A stretch of DNA of 64,000 nucleotides, from NCBI RefSeq assembly GCF_024228315.1, contig NZ_CP100457.1:80668-144667 (forward strand), given 5' to 3'. Under the pieces are notes generated by a model. The model was not told the origin of the DNA and made no database searches. It saw only the letters and a program-made list of their open reading frames with translations. Source of the DNA: Halomarina pelagica. GTDB lineage: Archaea > Halobacteriota > Halobacteria > Halobacteriales > Haloarculaceae. Positions 52,067 through 61,525 of this stretch are shown here, one piece after another. The position numbers and the translations under genes were made by a program. Numbering within the stretch: position 1 is the stretch's first letter; the number at the start of each line of letters is the position of its first letter.

Positions 52067-52750
52067 ATGAGAAAGAACACACTACTCAACTCAGAGGAGG
52101 CAGATACCAATGGAACAAATCGGCGTACGTTGCTCGGGGCAGGTGTCTTGGCAGGAAGCGGGTTACTCGCGGGATGCTTACACTGGGGCCGCTCCGATAC
52201 GGAAGAGCAGAATGCCCCTCCCCAAACTGCGGATGAGAATCGCGTATTGATTGTGTTTTTCTCTCGTACGGAAAACACACAGGCTGTAGCTGAAATCATT
52301 CAGCAGGAAGTGGGTGGTGACCTGTTCGAGGTCCATCCAGCAGAGCCGTATCCCGTAGATTACGACACGCTCGTATCCCAGGTAGACGAAGAAAACGAAG
52401 CCGGCTATACACCGCCTCTCAAATGCAACGTGGAGAATATCGGGGCTTATAACACCGTGTTTTTCGGTGCCCCGACGTGGGATATGCAACTGCCGCCACC
52501 GATGAAGACCTTTCTGAGTGAACACGATTTAAGCGGAAAAACGGTTGTGCCATTCAATACGAATGGGGGCTATGGTGTCGGAAGTAGTTTTCAAACTGTA
52601 GCAGAGCGCAGTCCGAATGCCGACGTCCTGGAAGGCTTCTCCACAAGAGGAGGATTGGAGCGAGATGGGATCTATCTCGCTATAAAGGATGAACGCCGGG
52701 AGGAAGTCCACACCGGAGTGACTGACTGGTTGCAAAACCTTCAGATTTGA
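52067..52750 (+). CDS. Tat-exported flavodoxin-like lipoprotein
   Basis: 227 aa. [20 protein letters not shown] followed by Cys is a twin-arginine signal with lipobox LAGC at about residue 37. The mature domain is a flavodoxin: [20 protein letters not shown] is the FMN phosphate loop (SRTENT), [20 protein letters not shown] the FAPTW-type isoalloxazine loop and [15 protein letters not shown] the third loop. Exported, lipid-anchored flavodoxins are found with aldo/keto reductases in various prokaryotes. This one lies right behind the two reductases and probably accepts electrons outside the membrane (inference). Confidence 0.85.
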   Translation: MRKNTLLNSEEADTNGTNRRTLLGAGVLAGSGLLAGCLHWGRSDTEEQNAPPQTADENRVLIVFFSRTENTQAVAEIIQQEVGGDLFEVHPAEPYPVDYDTLVSQVDEENEAGYTPPLKCNVENIGAYNTVFFGAPTWDMQLPPPMKTFLSEHDLSGKTVVPFNTNGGYGVGSSFQTVAERSPNADVLEGFSTRGGLERDGIYLAIKDERREEVHTGVTDWLQNLQI

Positions 52751-52889
52751 CGCAGAGCCTACCGGTGACGAGGTCACGGTTATTGACGCGCTTCATCCCG
52801 GTGAGCGATCTCCAACAATCCGTTTTTGGAAATTCGGAAATTACACGCTTCCATTTATTACCCCAGCAGTCTGTGTCGACGCCGAATCA

Positions 52890-52985
52890 ATGATCACCGA
52901 CGCGCGCGTCCTCCAACCGGAATTCATCCCACGGGAGGTCCAACACCGGGATGCCGAGGTGAACTACCCCTCCAGTGTTCTCAAC
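52890..52985 (+). pseudogene. Truncated cdc6/orc1, N-terminal fragment
   Basis: From ATG 52890 the frame encodes [20 protein letters not shown] then [15 protein letters not shown], the N-terminus of haloarchaeal plasmid Orc1/Cdc6 proteins up to just before the Walker A region. A transposase frame then begins at 52975 and the rest of cdc6 is missing. TATA-like CATTTATTA lies 30-38 nt upstream. A second replication system was probably lost to insertion. Confidence 0.65.
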
Positions 52986-54777
52986 CCCACCGACGCAGGA
53001 CATCCTCGACTCCATCCAGGAGCAGGTTGAGGACCTTTGCCACATCCACGACCACATCACCCGGATTATAGCGAACCTCGACATCGAAGGCGACTGGTTC
53101 ACCGGATACAACTACCCCGAGAAAGCAAAGTACGAGCTCGAAGGGATGGTGAAAACCTTTCTCTACATGCACGCCAGCGGATTCGACGAAGCAGAGACTG
53201 CTCGCCGTCTGAAAGGTGCGGCCTTCATTTACGTCAGATTCGAATTACCGCGCCCACCGTCGAAGCAGCTCATCAACTACACGAAAAAGAAGCGGTTCTC
53301 GCTAAAGGAACGAAAGACTCTGAAAAAGGCCGGAAAGCGTATTCATAAGATCTGTGCTGACCACGACCTCGTACGCACGGACACAACGACCGAACCTGCG
53401 CTTGATCCTGACGATATTCGAGGAACCGACATCGAGGAAGAACAAATCATGGAAGCCGTGGGACTCGCTTCTGACCTCGGCTTCTCCGCCTTCACCGCTG
53501 ACCGTGCGAGCAACGCGAAGTACGCATTAGAGGCCTACCTTGAACGCCAGGCGTACCTGAACATGGCAAACGCTGCTGCAACCACGCCCCGCCGCCGGTT
53601 CGCACGTCTCAGCGACCGTGACGAAGTGCCGCACGGTTCGTCGCACAATCGGACGATGAAGAAGATCGCTGACCCAGACTCCCAACTCACGTTCGATGAA
53701 TTTGTCGAGGGGGGTCGCATCCCTGACTGGCAACGCATTCGTGATGAGACTCTCCAGGCCTTCCACACCGGAGTCGAACGGATTCTGGATGAGATTACAG
53801 ACGATGACCGCGGACAAGTCGGGATTCGAGAGCCGGTCAACGCTGCAATCGACATTGTGACGTGGAATTTCTGGCCATCACCATTCCAAAAGCAGGAAGA
53901 GGCAGAACCTGGCGAGCAACCAGTCACTTTCAAAACCAGTTCTGGGAAGACTCGGACGGAGTACCTCAAGGAGGATTACCCGGTCATGGCGTCGGGATTC
54001 AAGGAGAGCCATGAACGAGGGTACAAGTTCGCCACGCTCACCATCGTTGCCGAGAACACGCCGATTGTCCTGGCGATTGAACCCGTGCGTGACGTGCGTG
54101 CGTGGGAAGACGAGAACGAGGTTCACCGGACGTCCCGTGCGGACATCGTGGATCGGCTGTTAGAACAGGCACAGCAGCACGTAGACATCAACAAGGTGTT
54201 CGCTGACCGGGAATTCGATGCTCACGAGGTCCGGCACCTAATCAACAAACACGACCTGTACTACGTCATCGGGAAACGCAAGCAATCTTCTGAGGACAAG
54301 GAGAACGTCGAAGAGGTCAAGCAGCACTCTGTAATCGATGCGCGGGTGGAGTATGCGTCACTCACAGTTGACGGGGAAACACACGACTTGAGCATCATGT
54401 ATGTCCCGAAGAACGCGGCGATTGAGAACGAGGAACGGGACGAGGATGACGGATGGGATGAGTATGCGATTTTCACGACTAACTACAAGGTTGAACCTGA
54501 GCGAGCGATTGGACTCACGGCACAGTACCGTGATCGCTGGGAGATAGAGAACCAGTATAAGACTATCAAGAAACACTTCCTGCCGACCTCTGCCTCGAAG
54601 GATTACCGCGTCCGGTTCCTGTACTTCACCATCGGGGTGTTGATGTACAATCTCTGGCGGTTGACGAACTTCGTCCTCCGTGACGAGGTTGATGTGGACT
54701 TGGGCGAGAAACCGCCACTGCGAGCCGGTGAGATTGTAGAGCTGGTCGCGTTCTGCCTGTTCGACCCTGGGGACTAG
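52975..54777 (+). CDS. IS4-like DDE transposase, intact
   Basis: 600 aa from GTG 52975. Asp293 ([12 protein letters not shown]), Asp411 ([11 protein letters not shown]) and Glu525 within [15 protein letters not shown] form the DDE site with the IS4 Y-R-E-K signature. The N-terminal 110 residues form a helical DNA-binding region with a basic patch ([20 protein letters not shown]). The family resembles the broken copy at 36092. Convincing inverted ends were not found; AATTCGGAAATTACAC (52831) and GTGTAATTCCGAATT (54861) are imperfectly inverted on either side. It interrupts a cdc6 gene. Confidence 0.88.
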   Translation: MFSTPPTQDILDSIQEQVEDLCHIHDHITRIIANLDIEGDWFTGYNYPEKAKYELEGMVKTFLYMHASGFDEAETARRLKGAAFIYVRFELPRPPSKQLINYTKKKRFSLKERKTLKKAGKRIHKICADHDLVRTDTTTEPALDPDDIRGTDIEEEQIMEAVGLASDLGFSAFTADRASNAKYALEAYLERQAYLNMANAAATTPRRRFARLSDRDEVPHGSSHNRTMKKIADPDSQLTFDEFVEGGRIPDWQRIRDETLQAFHTGVERILDEITDDDRGQVGIREPVNAAIDIVTWNFWPSPFQKQEEAEPGEQPVTFKTSSGKTRTEYLKEDYPVMASGFKESHERGYKFATLTIVAENTPIVLAIEPVRDVRAWEDENEVHRTSRADIVDRLLEQAQQHVDINKVFADREFDAHEVRHLINKHDLYYVIGKRKQSSEDKENVEEVKQHSVIDARVEYASLTVDGETHDLSIMYVPKNAAIENEERDEDDGWDEYAIFTTNYKVEPERAIGLTAQYRDRWEIENQYKTIKKHFLPTSASKDYRVRFLYFTIGVLMYNLWRLTNFVLRDEVDVDLGEKPPLRAGEIVELVAFCLFDPGD

Positions 54778-54925
54778 ATCTCGATTCATTTTCCGTGTTC
54801 AGCTTGGCTGGTGAGCGACTGCGTTCTCATTTTCACCGTGTTTTCCGCTTTGGAAACTGTGTAATTCCGAATTAGAGAAGTACGATCTCCACTGGCGTCC
54901 CGGATCGGCTAGGGTCTGTTCTTTC

Positions 54926-55851
54926 GGCTCTGTAGTTTCGCTAGACAGAGCCGCCGCGACTGCGTTATTGCCGTAGAAAGCGAAGAGACAGAACGCTTTG
55001 GAATCGGAATTCCGTCTCTTCACTCGTGTTACGGTCGCGAAGGCTAAATCAGTTGTCGCTAACCCCGACGAACCCGCCGACCCCGAAGGGGGTCGCGGGT
55101 TCGCCGAATGGGCGATGCTCACGCTGCATGCGCTTCGCATCGAGCTGGGCAAATCCTACCGCGTCGCGGTGGATTTGCTCAGCGAGATGCCCGGCGTCCT
55201 CGACGAGATTGGCCTCACGCGGCTTCCTCATTACACCGTTCTCCGTACGTGGTTTGCACGAATTCCGACGAAGACGTGGCGTGCGTTCCTCGACGCGTCG
55301 GTCGAGGAACGCACTGGCCACGCCGCGATCGACTCGACTGGCTTCGACCGCGACCAGCCCAGCCGTCACTACGCCAACCGCACGCATTACCGCGTCCGGG
55401 CGCTGAAAGTCACCGCGCTCGTGGATGTCGAAACGCTGTACATCACCGACATCCACTCGACCACCTCGAAGAAACACGATGCGAAGATCGGCCCGCAGGT
55501 CGCCCGACGGAACGTCGGCGACCTGCGGAGCCTCGCGGCTGATCGCGGCTACGATGCGAAAGCCTTCCGTGACGAACTCCGCGCCAACGGCATCAGACCG
55601 CTGATCAAGCACCGGATCATGAATCCACTCGATCACGCCCACAACGCCCGCATGGATCGTGATCGGTACAACCGTCGTTCGATGAACGAAACCGTCTTCT
55701 CAAGCATCAAGCGCACGCTCGGCGCTGCCGTGCGTGCGCGGAGCTGGTGGCTCGAGTTCCGTGAAATGATTCTCAAAGCTACCGTCTACAACCTCCGCCG
55801 GAGCGTCCGATATCCGTGAAATCAACCGCAGTGTACCGAAACTACAGAGCC
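54926..55851 (+). mobile_element. IS5-type insertion sequence, complete
   Basis: The 15-bp ends GGCTCTGTAGTTTCG (54926) and CGAAACTACAGAGCC (to 55851) are perfect inverted repeats. The 8-bp GTTCTTTC at 54918-54925 is repeated at 55852-55859 as a target duplication. Length is 926 bp. The 8-bp duplication is typical of the ISH1-like branch. Confidence 0.9.
54998..55819 (+). CDS. IS5-type DDE transposase
   Basis: 273 aa from TTG 54998. Asp112 (HAAIDSTGFD), Asp182 (SLAADRGYDA) and Glu231 (SMNETVFSSIKRTLG) are the catalytic triad. An N-terminal HTH at about 40-85 binds the ends. Frame intact between perfect inverted repeats, so the element may be mobile. Confidence 0.9.
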   Translation: MESEFRLFTRVTVAKAKSVVANPDEPADPEGGRGFAEWAMLTLHALRIELGKSYRVAVDLLSEMPGVLDEIGLTRLPHYTVLRTWFARIPTKTWRAFLDASVEERTGHAAIDSTGFDRDQPSRHYANRTHYRVRALKVTALVDVETLYITDIHSTTSKKHDAKIGPQVARRNVGDLRSLAADRGYDAKAFRDELRANGIRPLIKHRIMNPLDHAHNARMDRDRYNRRSMNETVFSSIKRTLGAAVRARSWWLEFREMILKATVYNLRRSVRYP

Positions 55852-56073
55852 GTTCTTTCAGCTTCAGTAGAGGTCACCATCAGCGGTTTTCACTTGTCAA
55901 ACGGTCCAAACAGTCAACCTCTGGTTCGGCAGTGTTTCGGAGGATGGTTCTGGAAGCTGCGTTTTGAGTCAGAACTGTGAATCGGGATTGCTACACACAG
56001 ATATGGCAGGTATCACTGTAGCGCCGTCGGAGGACAATCGTTAGGTGAAACGCACGCCTATTACCCGCGTATT

Positions 56074-56565
56074 ATGGCAGACGAAGAAGCGACAGACCGA
56101 ACGCCGGATCGAAATCCGATCCTCGACCGGCTCGACCGGTTCGTTGGGGAATGGGAACTGGAGGTGCCGCTGGACGGGCAATCGATCAGGGGTGGACGTG
56201 TTACGTTCGAGTGGCTCGAGGACAGAGCCTTCCTCGTTCAACGATCGGAGGTGGGGGATCTTTCGGACGCGCCCACCGAATGGGTGGAGAACGCGCCGCG
56301 CTCTTCAGTCTCGATCATCGGGTTGGACGATGCGAGCGAGCAGTTCACGATGCTCTATGCCGATTCACGCGACGTCTTCCGCGTGTACCAGATGAGTCTG
56401 AGCGATGACGTCTGGAAACTGTGGAGGGACGCACCGGGGTTCTCACAACGCTTTACGGGCACGTTCCACGATGACGACACGATCGAGGGGACGGTTGAAC
56501 GCTCAGACGATGGGATAGAGTGGGAGCACGATCAGGACCAAATCTACACGAGGGTCAGTGAGTAG
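56074..56565 (+). CDS. DUF1579/nitrobindin-like beta-barrel protein
   Basis: 163 aa. DRLDRFVGEWELEVPLDGQS then VTFEWLEDRAFLVQRSEV and FTGTFHDDDTIEGTVERSDD give the strand order of a lipocalin-like half barrel found in DUF1579-type proteins. Ligand unknown, possibly a small hydrophobic molecule. It lies between two inverted CATCCTCCGA-type motifs (55929, 56673). Confidence 0.6.
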   Translation: MADEEATDRTPDRNPILDRLDRFVGEWELEVPLDGQSIRGGRVTFEWLEDRAFLVQRSEVGDLSDAPTEWVENAPRSSVSIIGLDDASEQFTMLYADSRDVFRVYQMSLSDDVWKLWRDAPGFSQRFTGTFHDDDTIEGTVERSDDGIEWEHDQDQIYTRVSE

Positions 56566-56801
56566 AGCGAACGATGAGATGGGTGGCACGTTAGTGTGAA
56601 TAGTATATAAGCAGATCCACCGATCAGCCGGTCCACCCCCTATTACACTGCAAATAAGTCACGCATCAATATCATCCTCCGAGGTTGTGGTTCGGGGGGT
56701 CAGCGTTTTTGCGGAGCAGCGTCCTCACGCCCATTTTCACCGGCGAGAGCGAAATAATGCGAGGACAGCGTCAAACGCCGCGGCGACCGACGCTCTCCTC
56801 C

Positions 56802-56843
56802 TTAACCTACAGATAGGGTTATATCGCTCACCGTGTTGGTTAA
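56802..56843. promoter_or_regulatory. Dispersed inverted repeat, copy 4, around a TATA box
   Basis: TTAACCTACA (56802-56811) and TGTTGGTTAA (56834-56843), 22 nt apart. The TATA-like GGTTATATC lies between the arms, 33 nt before ATG 56856. This geometry is that of an operator occluding TBP. Confidence 0.7.
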
Positions 56844-56855
56844 GTCTGATCCGTC

Positions 56856-57227
56856 ATGTCCGACGACGAGCTCCCGCCGGAACTGCGCGGCTACGGCGCA
56901 GCATTACCAACCGACCTCGCGACCGCGCTCGATTCGTACGCCGATGACCCGACGGTACTACGCGACGCCGCCGCCTGGGCGCTGAGGACCGCGATCGCCG
57001 CCGAGGACGCCGCCGCCGAAGCGAACGCCGGCGAGGAGACGGACAGCATCGAGGACGCCGAGGCTGACGCTGAGCGCGACAAGCTCGACGGCCGGCCCGA
57101 GGACGTCCCGTCGAAGGCGTCGGTCGTCACGAAGCATATCAACGGGAATGACTACCACTATTGGCAGTGGCGTGAGGGCGAGCAGGTGAAATCCGCGTAC
57201 AAGGGACCAGCAAACCCGACGGAATAG
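56856..57227 (+). CDS. DUF6788-like small protein
   Basis: 123 aa. An acidic helical N-terminus (TALDSYADDPTVLRDAAAWA, then Glu/Asp/Ala-rich) is followed by the conserved C-terminus KHINGNDYHYWQWREGEQVK then SAYKGPANP, which resembles DUF6788-type GPYQYRVMRQGEKLKWEYLG in the gene at 61719. Function unknown; such genes are frequent on haloarchaeal plasmids. Leaderless under the palindrome-flanked TATA. Confidence 0.65.
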   Translation: MSDDELPPELRGYGAALPTDLATALDSYADDPTVLRDAAAWALRTAIAAEDAAAEANAGEETDSIEDAEADAERDKLDGRPEDVPSKASVVTKHINGNDYHYWQWREGEQVKSAYKGPANPTE

Positions 57228-57623
57228 ACCGGCGAACGCGTAGGACGCTCGCCGCTGATCTCCTCCGACGTCGTCGAGAAAACAGAACCTCATGAGCCGG
57301 CGAGAGACCCCCGGTCGTCTCTCTGAACATTTAACCCCCTGAACGACTCCCGAGAGCGCCAGACCCTAACGAGAAAACAAACCCCATAGCACATGAGCAT
57401 AACGCCTGTGGAGCTATAGCAAAGTCGACAGAAGAGCCCTGCCAGCGGCAGGATGGGGGACGCCGAACCACTCTGGCCGATGTAAGTTTCACGGCGGCGC
57501 GCCGCCGAGACGGTCGGCGAGACGCTCGTCGAAGCCATGCGCCGCCGGCACAAGGACAAGCGCCGACTCGGTTGACAGGGCGTCTCGGCCTACGCACCCG
57601 TCTTAGTGCGATTAGAAAGATTC
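57228..57623. other. 400-bp region without gene
   Basis: GC-rich. A short frame ending ETLVEAMRRRHKDKRRLG stops at about 57575 and looks like the tail of a lost gene. Nothing else coherent. Confidence 0.4.
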
Positions 57624-58412
57624 CTACAGAGACTCTTGCCTCGTAGCCAGTAGACGTTGTCTCTCACTCCGAGCAGAGGCAAACGTTACTCGGCGTGAAC
57701 TTCGAATCTCGCCTCTCTGAATCCTAAACAATCGATACTCTGTCCGCAGGTCTGCCTCGTTGTACACTGATTCGATTTCGGCGTCGATTCGGAGCCAGTA
57801 GTCACGGACGTCAATCACCTCTGTTTTTCCGTCGTGTTCTACTCTGACTGGAGGACTTAGCGGTACGTTCTCTTGCTCAAGTTCAGCGTCAATAAACGAG
57901 CCGCTCAATTTGATGGGGTCGCCTGGTTCCAACAACGACTGCTCGTCACTAGTAAACTCGTCCAAGAGGACACGGCTGTCAAGCCCTGTAACCGAGGTAT
58001 TCGTATCTAATATACTGCCGTAGTGCTGAGCAGGTACAGACACGAGTGCTCCCTTCCATGAGACTCTAACAGGCACGTCTCCGGTATTTTCAATCACGAG
58101 CCATTCTGCCGCTCTGTCATCACTCGACTCCGCATCATCAAACCGGATTGACACCCTCGGTCGCCTCCGAAAGAGAAGGTCTGCTTCGGTAATTCGTGTT
58201 TGGCGGTAGTTGAGAAGCACACTGGCAACTGTCACGAAAGCCAACAGCAGGGTACCAGCGGCAGAAGCAGTCTGCACATCAATTTGGCCCGTCAGCCATG
58301 AGTAGACGATTGCTACGCCCAGTAGCAGGAAAATGACCGCTGCTGTGTAACTAACGACTACAACGACTGGCAGCCTCTGGATGTCCCGAACAGTGGACGG
58401 CCATATTTTCAT
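57624..58412 (-). CDS. Membrane protein with soluble beta-rich domain
   Basis: 262 aa from ATG 58412; the frame upstream of it overlaps the divergent gene and is poor. Two helices (LPVVVVVSYTAAVIFLLLGV and TASAAGTLLLAFVTVASVLL) then a soluble domain rich in beta strands (VSIRFDDAESSDDRAAEWLV, VPVRVSWKGALVSVPAQHYG). Similar layout to haloarchaeal membrane-anchored sensor-like proteins. Unknown function. Confidence 0.7.
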   Translation of the reverse strand: MKIWPSTVRDIQRLPVVVVVSYTAAVIFLLLGVAIVYSWLTGQIDVQTASAAGTLLLAFVTVASVLLNYRQTRITEADLLFRRRPRVSIRFDDAESSDDRAAEWLVIENTGDVPVRVSWKGALVSVPAQHYGSILDTNTSVTGLDSRVLLDEFTSDEQSLLEPGDPIKLSGSFIDAELEQENVPLSPPVRVEHDGKTEVIDVRDYWLRIDAEIESVYNEADLRTEYRLFRIQRGEIRSSRRVTFASARSERQRLLATRQESL

Positions 58413-58549
58413 TTGGAAGCCAGATGGCTTCGAGGAATACCTATTCTTTGGATGTCCTAACAAACCAGCATCTGTTACTGCTCTCGCTTTCCGCGAGAAG
58501 TCGGGGTAGCAGTGAATACAGCGAAGGCCAGATGCAGAGACGAGAACGC

Positions 58550-58681
58550 ATGAGCAACGAGAGCTGGACGTCAAAGGAGCAGGCGATTATCGACGGTGTA
58601 GCGGAGAGGAAGGGCGACGAATGGGCAGAGAAGCACGCAGAGTTGGTTCTGGCGCAAGCTCGGTTGCTAGGGGATTTGTAG
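58550..58681 (+). CDS. 43-aa helical protein
   Basis: From ATG 58550: MSNESWTSKEQAIIDGVAER then KGDEWAEKHAELVLAQARLL. A two-helix highly charged peptide of a type repeatedly seen in haloarchaea. Divergent from the membrane protein gene at 57624. Confidence 0.5.
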   Translation: MSNESWTSKEQAIIDGVAERKGDEWAEKHAELVLAQARLLGDL

Positions 58682-58771
58682 GGGGGCTCTGACGGATAAC
58701 GATAGTAGTCTCAGATCAAAGGGCGTTACGACGCCCAGGCATATTTGTACTGATGGATGGTACAATCTGCT

Positions 58772-59068
58772 ATGACGGCCCAGGATGATCCGGTGCAACA
58801 CTGTACGTTACCGGAGTCAACAGATCTCCATATCGCACTTGCGGCGACAGGAATCGAACATCTTGAGGTCGACAAACACCGGATAGTCGTGATCTATCAG
58901 CAGGCAATTCTCATGATTATCGCCACGGAGGGACAGATACCAACCGCGAGAGAGATCAACGTCGAACTCTGGAAGGAACCACCGAATAGCCCAACATGTG
59001 ATCCAAACTCACTTCTCGCTGCATTCGTCGACGAATTGTTGGCGGCTTCTGAGACAGTCCGCCGCTGA
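58772..59068 (+). CDS. 98-aa protein of unknown function
   Basis: ATG 58772 has TATA-like CATATTTG about 30 nt upstream, so it is preferred over 58757. It contains LHIALAATGIEHLEVDKHRI and IIATEGQIPTAREINVELWK. Possibly a small HTH or enzyme domain; unrecognised. It lies between the 43-aa gene and the origin boxes. Confidence 0.5.
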   Translation: MTAQDDPVQHCTLPESTDLHIALAATGIEHLEVDKHRIVVIYQQAILMIIATEGQIPTAREINVELWKEPPNSPTCDPNSLLAAFVDELLAASETVRR

Positions 59069-59141
59069 TTATTCAATTTATTATTTAAATCGGAACGCCC
59101 ATCGATACGAGAGTATGTGGACTCCTGTGATAGGCACATGG

Positions 59142-59161
59142 AACACTTCGATAGAGGGGTG
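59142..59161 (+). repeat. ORB-like box 1
   Basis: AACACTTCGATAGAGGGGTG, one mismatch (T for A at position 6) to the consensus; plus orientation, downstream of cdc6. Confidence 0.8.
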
Positions 59162-59187
59162 GGTAGAAACAGGAAGATCTCATTCCG

Positions 59188-59208
59188 AACACATCGATAG
59201 AGGGGTGT
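59188..59208 (+). repeat. ORB-like box 2
   Basis: Exact consensus AACACATCGATAGAGGGGTG followed by T; plus orientation, 46 nt after box 1. Confidence 0.85.
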
Positions 59209-59265
59209 GACGTGCGTCTGACGGAGAGATGACACCAGTCAAAATTTAAGAAAGGTATATCCATT

Positions 59266-60738
59266 CTATCTCTGGTTACGTAGCTGTGCCCTGACAACAT
59301 TTTTGACTTCCTCGTGACCTACCATATCGAGACGAGAGTCCTCCCGGAGGGTCTCGAGGATTGTTTCGGGATATTCGGCGAAGCGGAATTCCAGGAACAT
59401 TCCTGAGCTGGGACCGTGGCTACGACGTTCGAATTCGACGAGCGAATACGTCGTCAACTCCTTCATCTTATTGACGTAGGTCTCCTGGTGGTATTGGTCT
59501 GTATCGAGAGAATCGGTAAGGAACTGGTACACTCGGTAGCCGGTCGTACTGCGCGCAGATCCGTCAGCCGTTTCGGCAGCAACAGCGGCAGTCGCATAGA
59601 GACAGAGCTTCTTTTGTGTGCTGATTCCCCGGACGACTTCAAGAACCCGGTTCTTCTCGACCTTGTCCTGTGCCTCGCGGACGTGTTCTTCGCAAATACG
59701 GTCATCACCTTCGCGTTCGGCGAGTTCGCCGGCAACTCGAATGAGATCGATCGCTTTGCGAGCATCCCCGTGCGTTTGTGCTGCGAAGGCGGCAGCCAGC
59801 GGTATCACATCTTCATCGATGACATCGTCAAAGAACGCATCCTTACGACGTCGGAGAATCGCTTGGAGCTGGTTAGCGTCATAATCGTCGAAATGGACGT
59901 CCTCAGGAGTAAACGAGCTCAATGCTCGACTCCCGACAGACTCCATCATTTTCGTATCGTTCGAGATCGCGACGACGGAGATATGGGCAGTGAGTTCGTC
60001 GTTCGCTCCAGCACGCGAAAGCTGGTAAAGCAGTCGAGAAAACGCCGGTTCTTTTTTATCACGCCGACCGACGAGCATATCGAGCTCATCAAGGACGAAC
60101 ACCGCTGAGTCGAAGTTTTCATTGATAATACGATAGAGTTCGTCCCATTTCTCCTTCGTCGCGACACCGTATTTAGGAACTTCAACCTCGACACCGGCTT
60201 TATCCGCCGCGCGACTCGCGAGTTCGTAAACGGCAACTCCAAGTGTGTCTAGATCTTGGCAATTTACCTCGATAGTGCCGAATCGAATGTCCCGGGATTC
60301 ACAAATTCGGTTGATGTTGTTGCAGACGGCTTTGGTGATTAGCGACTTTCCAGTTCCAGAGGGACCGTAGAGAAACAGATTCGGTGGACGATTGTCGCCG
60401 AGTGCGACACGCAGCATCTTCGTGACCTCTTGGAGCTGTTCGTCACGACCAACGATCCGATCTTCTTCGACGACATGAGTCGGATCGAGAAGTGAGCGAT
60501 CGCGAATGAGACGGTTTTGCTCGTCGAACTCTAGTAACATCTGTTCGATCGACTGCGCTTCACCGCTGGATTCAGCTTCGAGTGACGGTACCGTTTCATC
60601 GTTGTCGGTTGCCGTCGACTCATGCGCTTGGTTCCGATCGGGGGGAGTCGAAGCCGAGGACGAGTCAGACCTAGTCGAAGACTCGTTTCCCGATGATTTC
60701 GCGTCTTCGCTCGGTCCATCAGAGTCCTCGGTAACCAT
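59266..60738 (-). CDS. cdc6: Orc1/Cdc6 replication initiator
   Basis: 490 aa from ATG 60738. The first 65 residues are Ser/Asp/Glu-rich and unstructured. The AAA+ core has Walker A GPSGTGKS (125-132) and Walker B VFVLDELDML (Asp217, Glu218). Sensor 1 follows (VVAISNDTKM), then sensor 2 and a C-terminal winged helix (about 400-490) that binds origin boxes. It opens origin DNA and helps load MCM. ACATTTTTG about 27-35 nt upstream is a TATA-like element. A degenerate box at 60776 lies just before it, so it may repress itself. Seven ORB-like boxes flank it. Confidence 0.95.
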   Translation of the reverse strand: MVTEDSDGPSEDAKSSGNESSTRSDSSSASTPPDRNQAHESTATDNDETVPSLEAESSGEAQSIEQMLLEFDEQNRLIRDRSLLDPTHVVEEDRIVGRDEQLQEVTKMLRVALGDNRPPNLFLYGPSGTGKSLITKAVCNNINRICESRDIRFGTIEVNCQDLDTLGVAVYELASRAADKAGVEVEVPKYGVATKEKWDELYRIINENFDSAVFVLDELDMLVGRRDKKEPAFSRLLYQLSRAGANDELTAHISVVAISNDTKMMESVGSRALSSFTPEDVHFDDYDANQLQAILRRRKDAFFDDVIDEDVIPLAAAFAAQTHGDARKAIDLIRVAGELAEREGDDRICEEHVREAQDKVEKNRVLEVVRGISTQKKLCLYATAAVAAETADGSARSTTGYRVYQFLTDSLDTDQYHQETYVNKMKELTTYSLVEFERRSHGPSSGMFLEFRFAEYPETILETLREDSRLDMVGHEEVKNVVRAQLRNQR

Positions 60739-60775
60739 GTCGGCGACTATACAGGGACGCGACAAAAATGTTCCC

Positions 60776-60793
60776 CACCCCCATCGATGTGTG
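60776..60793 (-). repeat. ORB-like box 3 (degenerate)
   Basis: Reverse complement CACACATCGATGGGGGTG; lacks part of the AGA of the consensus. It lies directly upstream of the cdc6 TATA region. Confidence 0.6.
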
Positions 60794-60902
60794 ATTAGGA
60801 GGACGAGCCAGCAATTCGTCCGTCCATCATTGTTCTATCTTCATTGTCCGGGAGATCGCGAAGACGTCTAACGATGTGTTAGAGCGAAACCACGGGACAC
60901 AG

Positions 60903-60923
60903 ACACCCCTCTATCGATGTGTT
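60903..60923 (-). repeat. ORB-like box 4
   Basis: Reverse complement AACACATCGATAGAGGGGTG plus T; exact consensus, minus orientation. Confidence 0.85.
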
Positions 60924-61098
60924 CTACCTTCCCCGTAGCTGGTGCTATGACTACCTCAGAGAAGAGGGTATGAGGAAAATCAAGGGAATAGCCATAGGAG
61001 AGCGTGAAACGGCCAGTGAAGGCGAACTACGAGATTGGAAGGCGAGAAAGTTGGCACTTCAAAATGACGTTTGGATCCACACTAGCCGAAACACATCG

Positions 61099-61119
61099 AA
61101 CACATCGATAAAGGGGTGT
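61099..61119 (+). repeat. ORB-like box 5
   Basis: AACACATCGATAAAGGGGTG plus T; one change from consensus. Preceded by a partial extra CACATCG. Confidence 0.85.
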
Positions 61120-61301
61120 GTGAGTGTTCGTTCTAGAAAGCTAGAAGAAGAAGACGAAGTCAGCAGCATATTGGATCCATGGAGTCCTTCTCCGAGATCG
61201 TATTACGGGCTCTATCGTACAATAGTACGCTTTTCATAGCCTTGAGTGCCGCTTTGGAGAAACAGATTCAGCCTAATGGACCCCTCCCCCTCGAGACATC
61301 G

Positions 61302-61322
61302 AACACATCGATAGAGGGGTGT
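61302..61322 (+). repeat. ORB-like box 6
   Basis: Exact consensus, 203 nt after box 5. Preceded by a partial extra GACATCG. Confidence 0.85.
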
Positions 61323-61505
61323 CTCTGTGAGTAAACCGTCTTGGGATCAAGTCACGAGGCACTCGGCTCGCCTTATCCGTACAACAAAAAAGGCGGTGTA
61401 GTCTTCATCTGTGCCGTCGATCTATTGACTCACTTGATGGATGAACTCTACCGTAGATATAATAATCGAGCCTTTCGTCAGCACTGGAACCGAACCGTCC
61501 CTGCG

Positions 61506-61525
61506 AACACATCGATAGAGGGGTG
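61506..61525 (+). repeat. ORB-like box 7
   Basis: Exact consensus, 204 nt after box 6. The region 61526-61718 contains no gene. Confidence 0.85.

Larger units (their letters stand above)
59142..61525. other. Putative replication origin around cdc6
   Basis: Seven copies of an ORB-like box (consensus AACACATCGATAGAGGGGTG) lie on both sides of the cdc6 gene: two beyond its 3' end and five upstream. Upstream, two are in minus orientation (60776, 60903) and three in plus orientation (61099, 61302, 61506), so the sets face each other across about 60925-61098. The AT-rich stretch TTTATTATTTAAATC at about 59077 lies at the other side. This is the classic archaeal Orc1/ORB layout. Which side unwinds is not certain. 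Confidence 0.85.

Noticed and set aside
52831..54875. Taking the AATTCGG... inverted pair as ends of the IS4-like element
   Set aside because: The left arm lies before the promoter and N-terminus of the truncated cdc6, so the cdc6 fragment would be inside the element; no adjacent target duplication was found.
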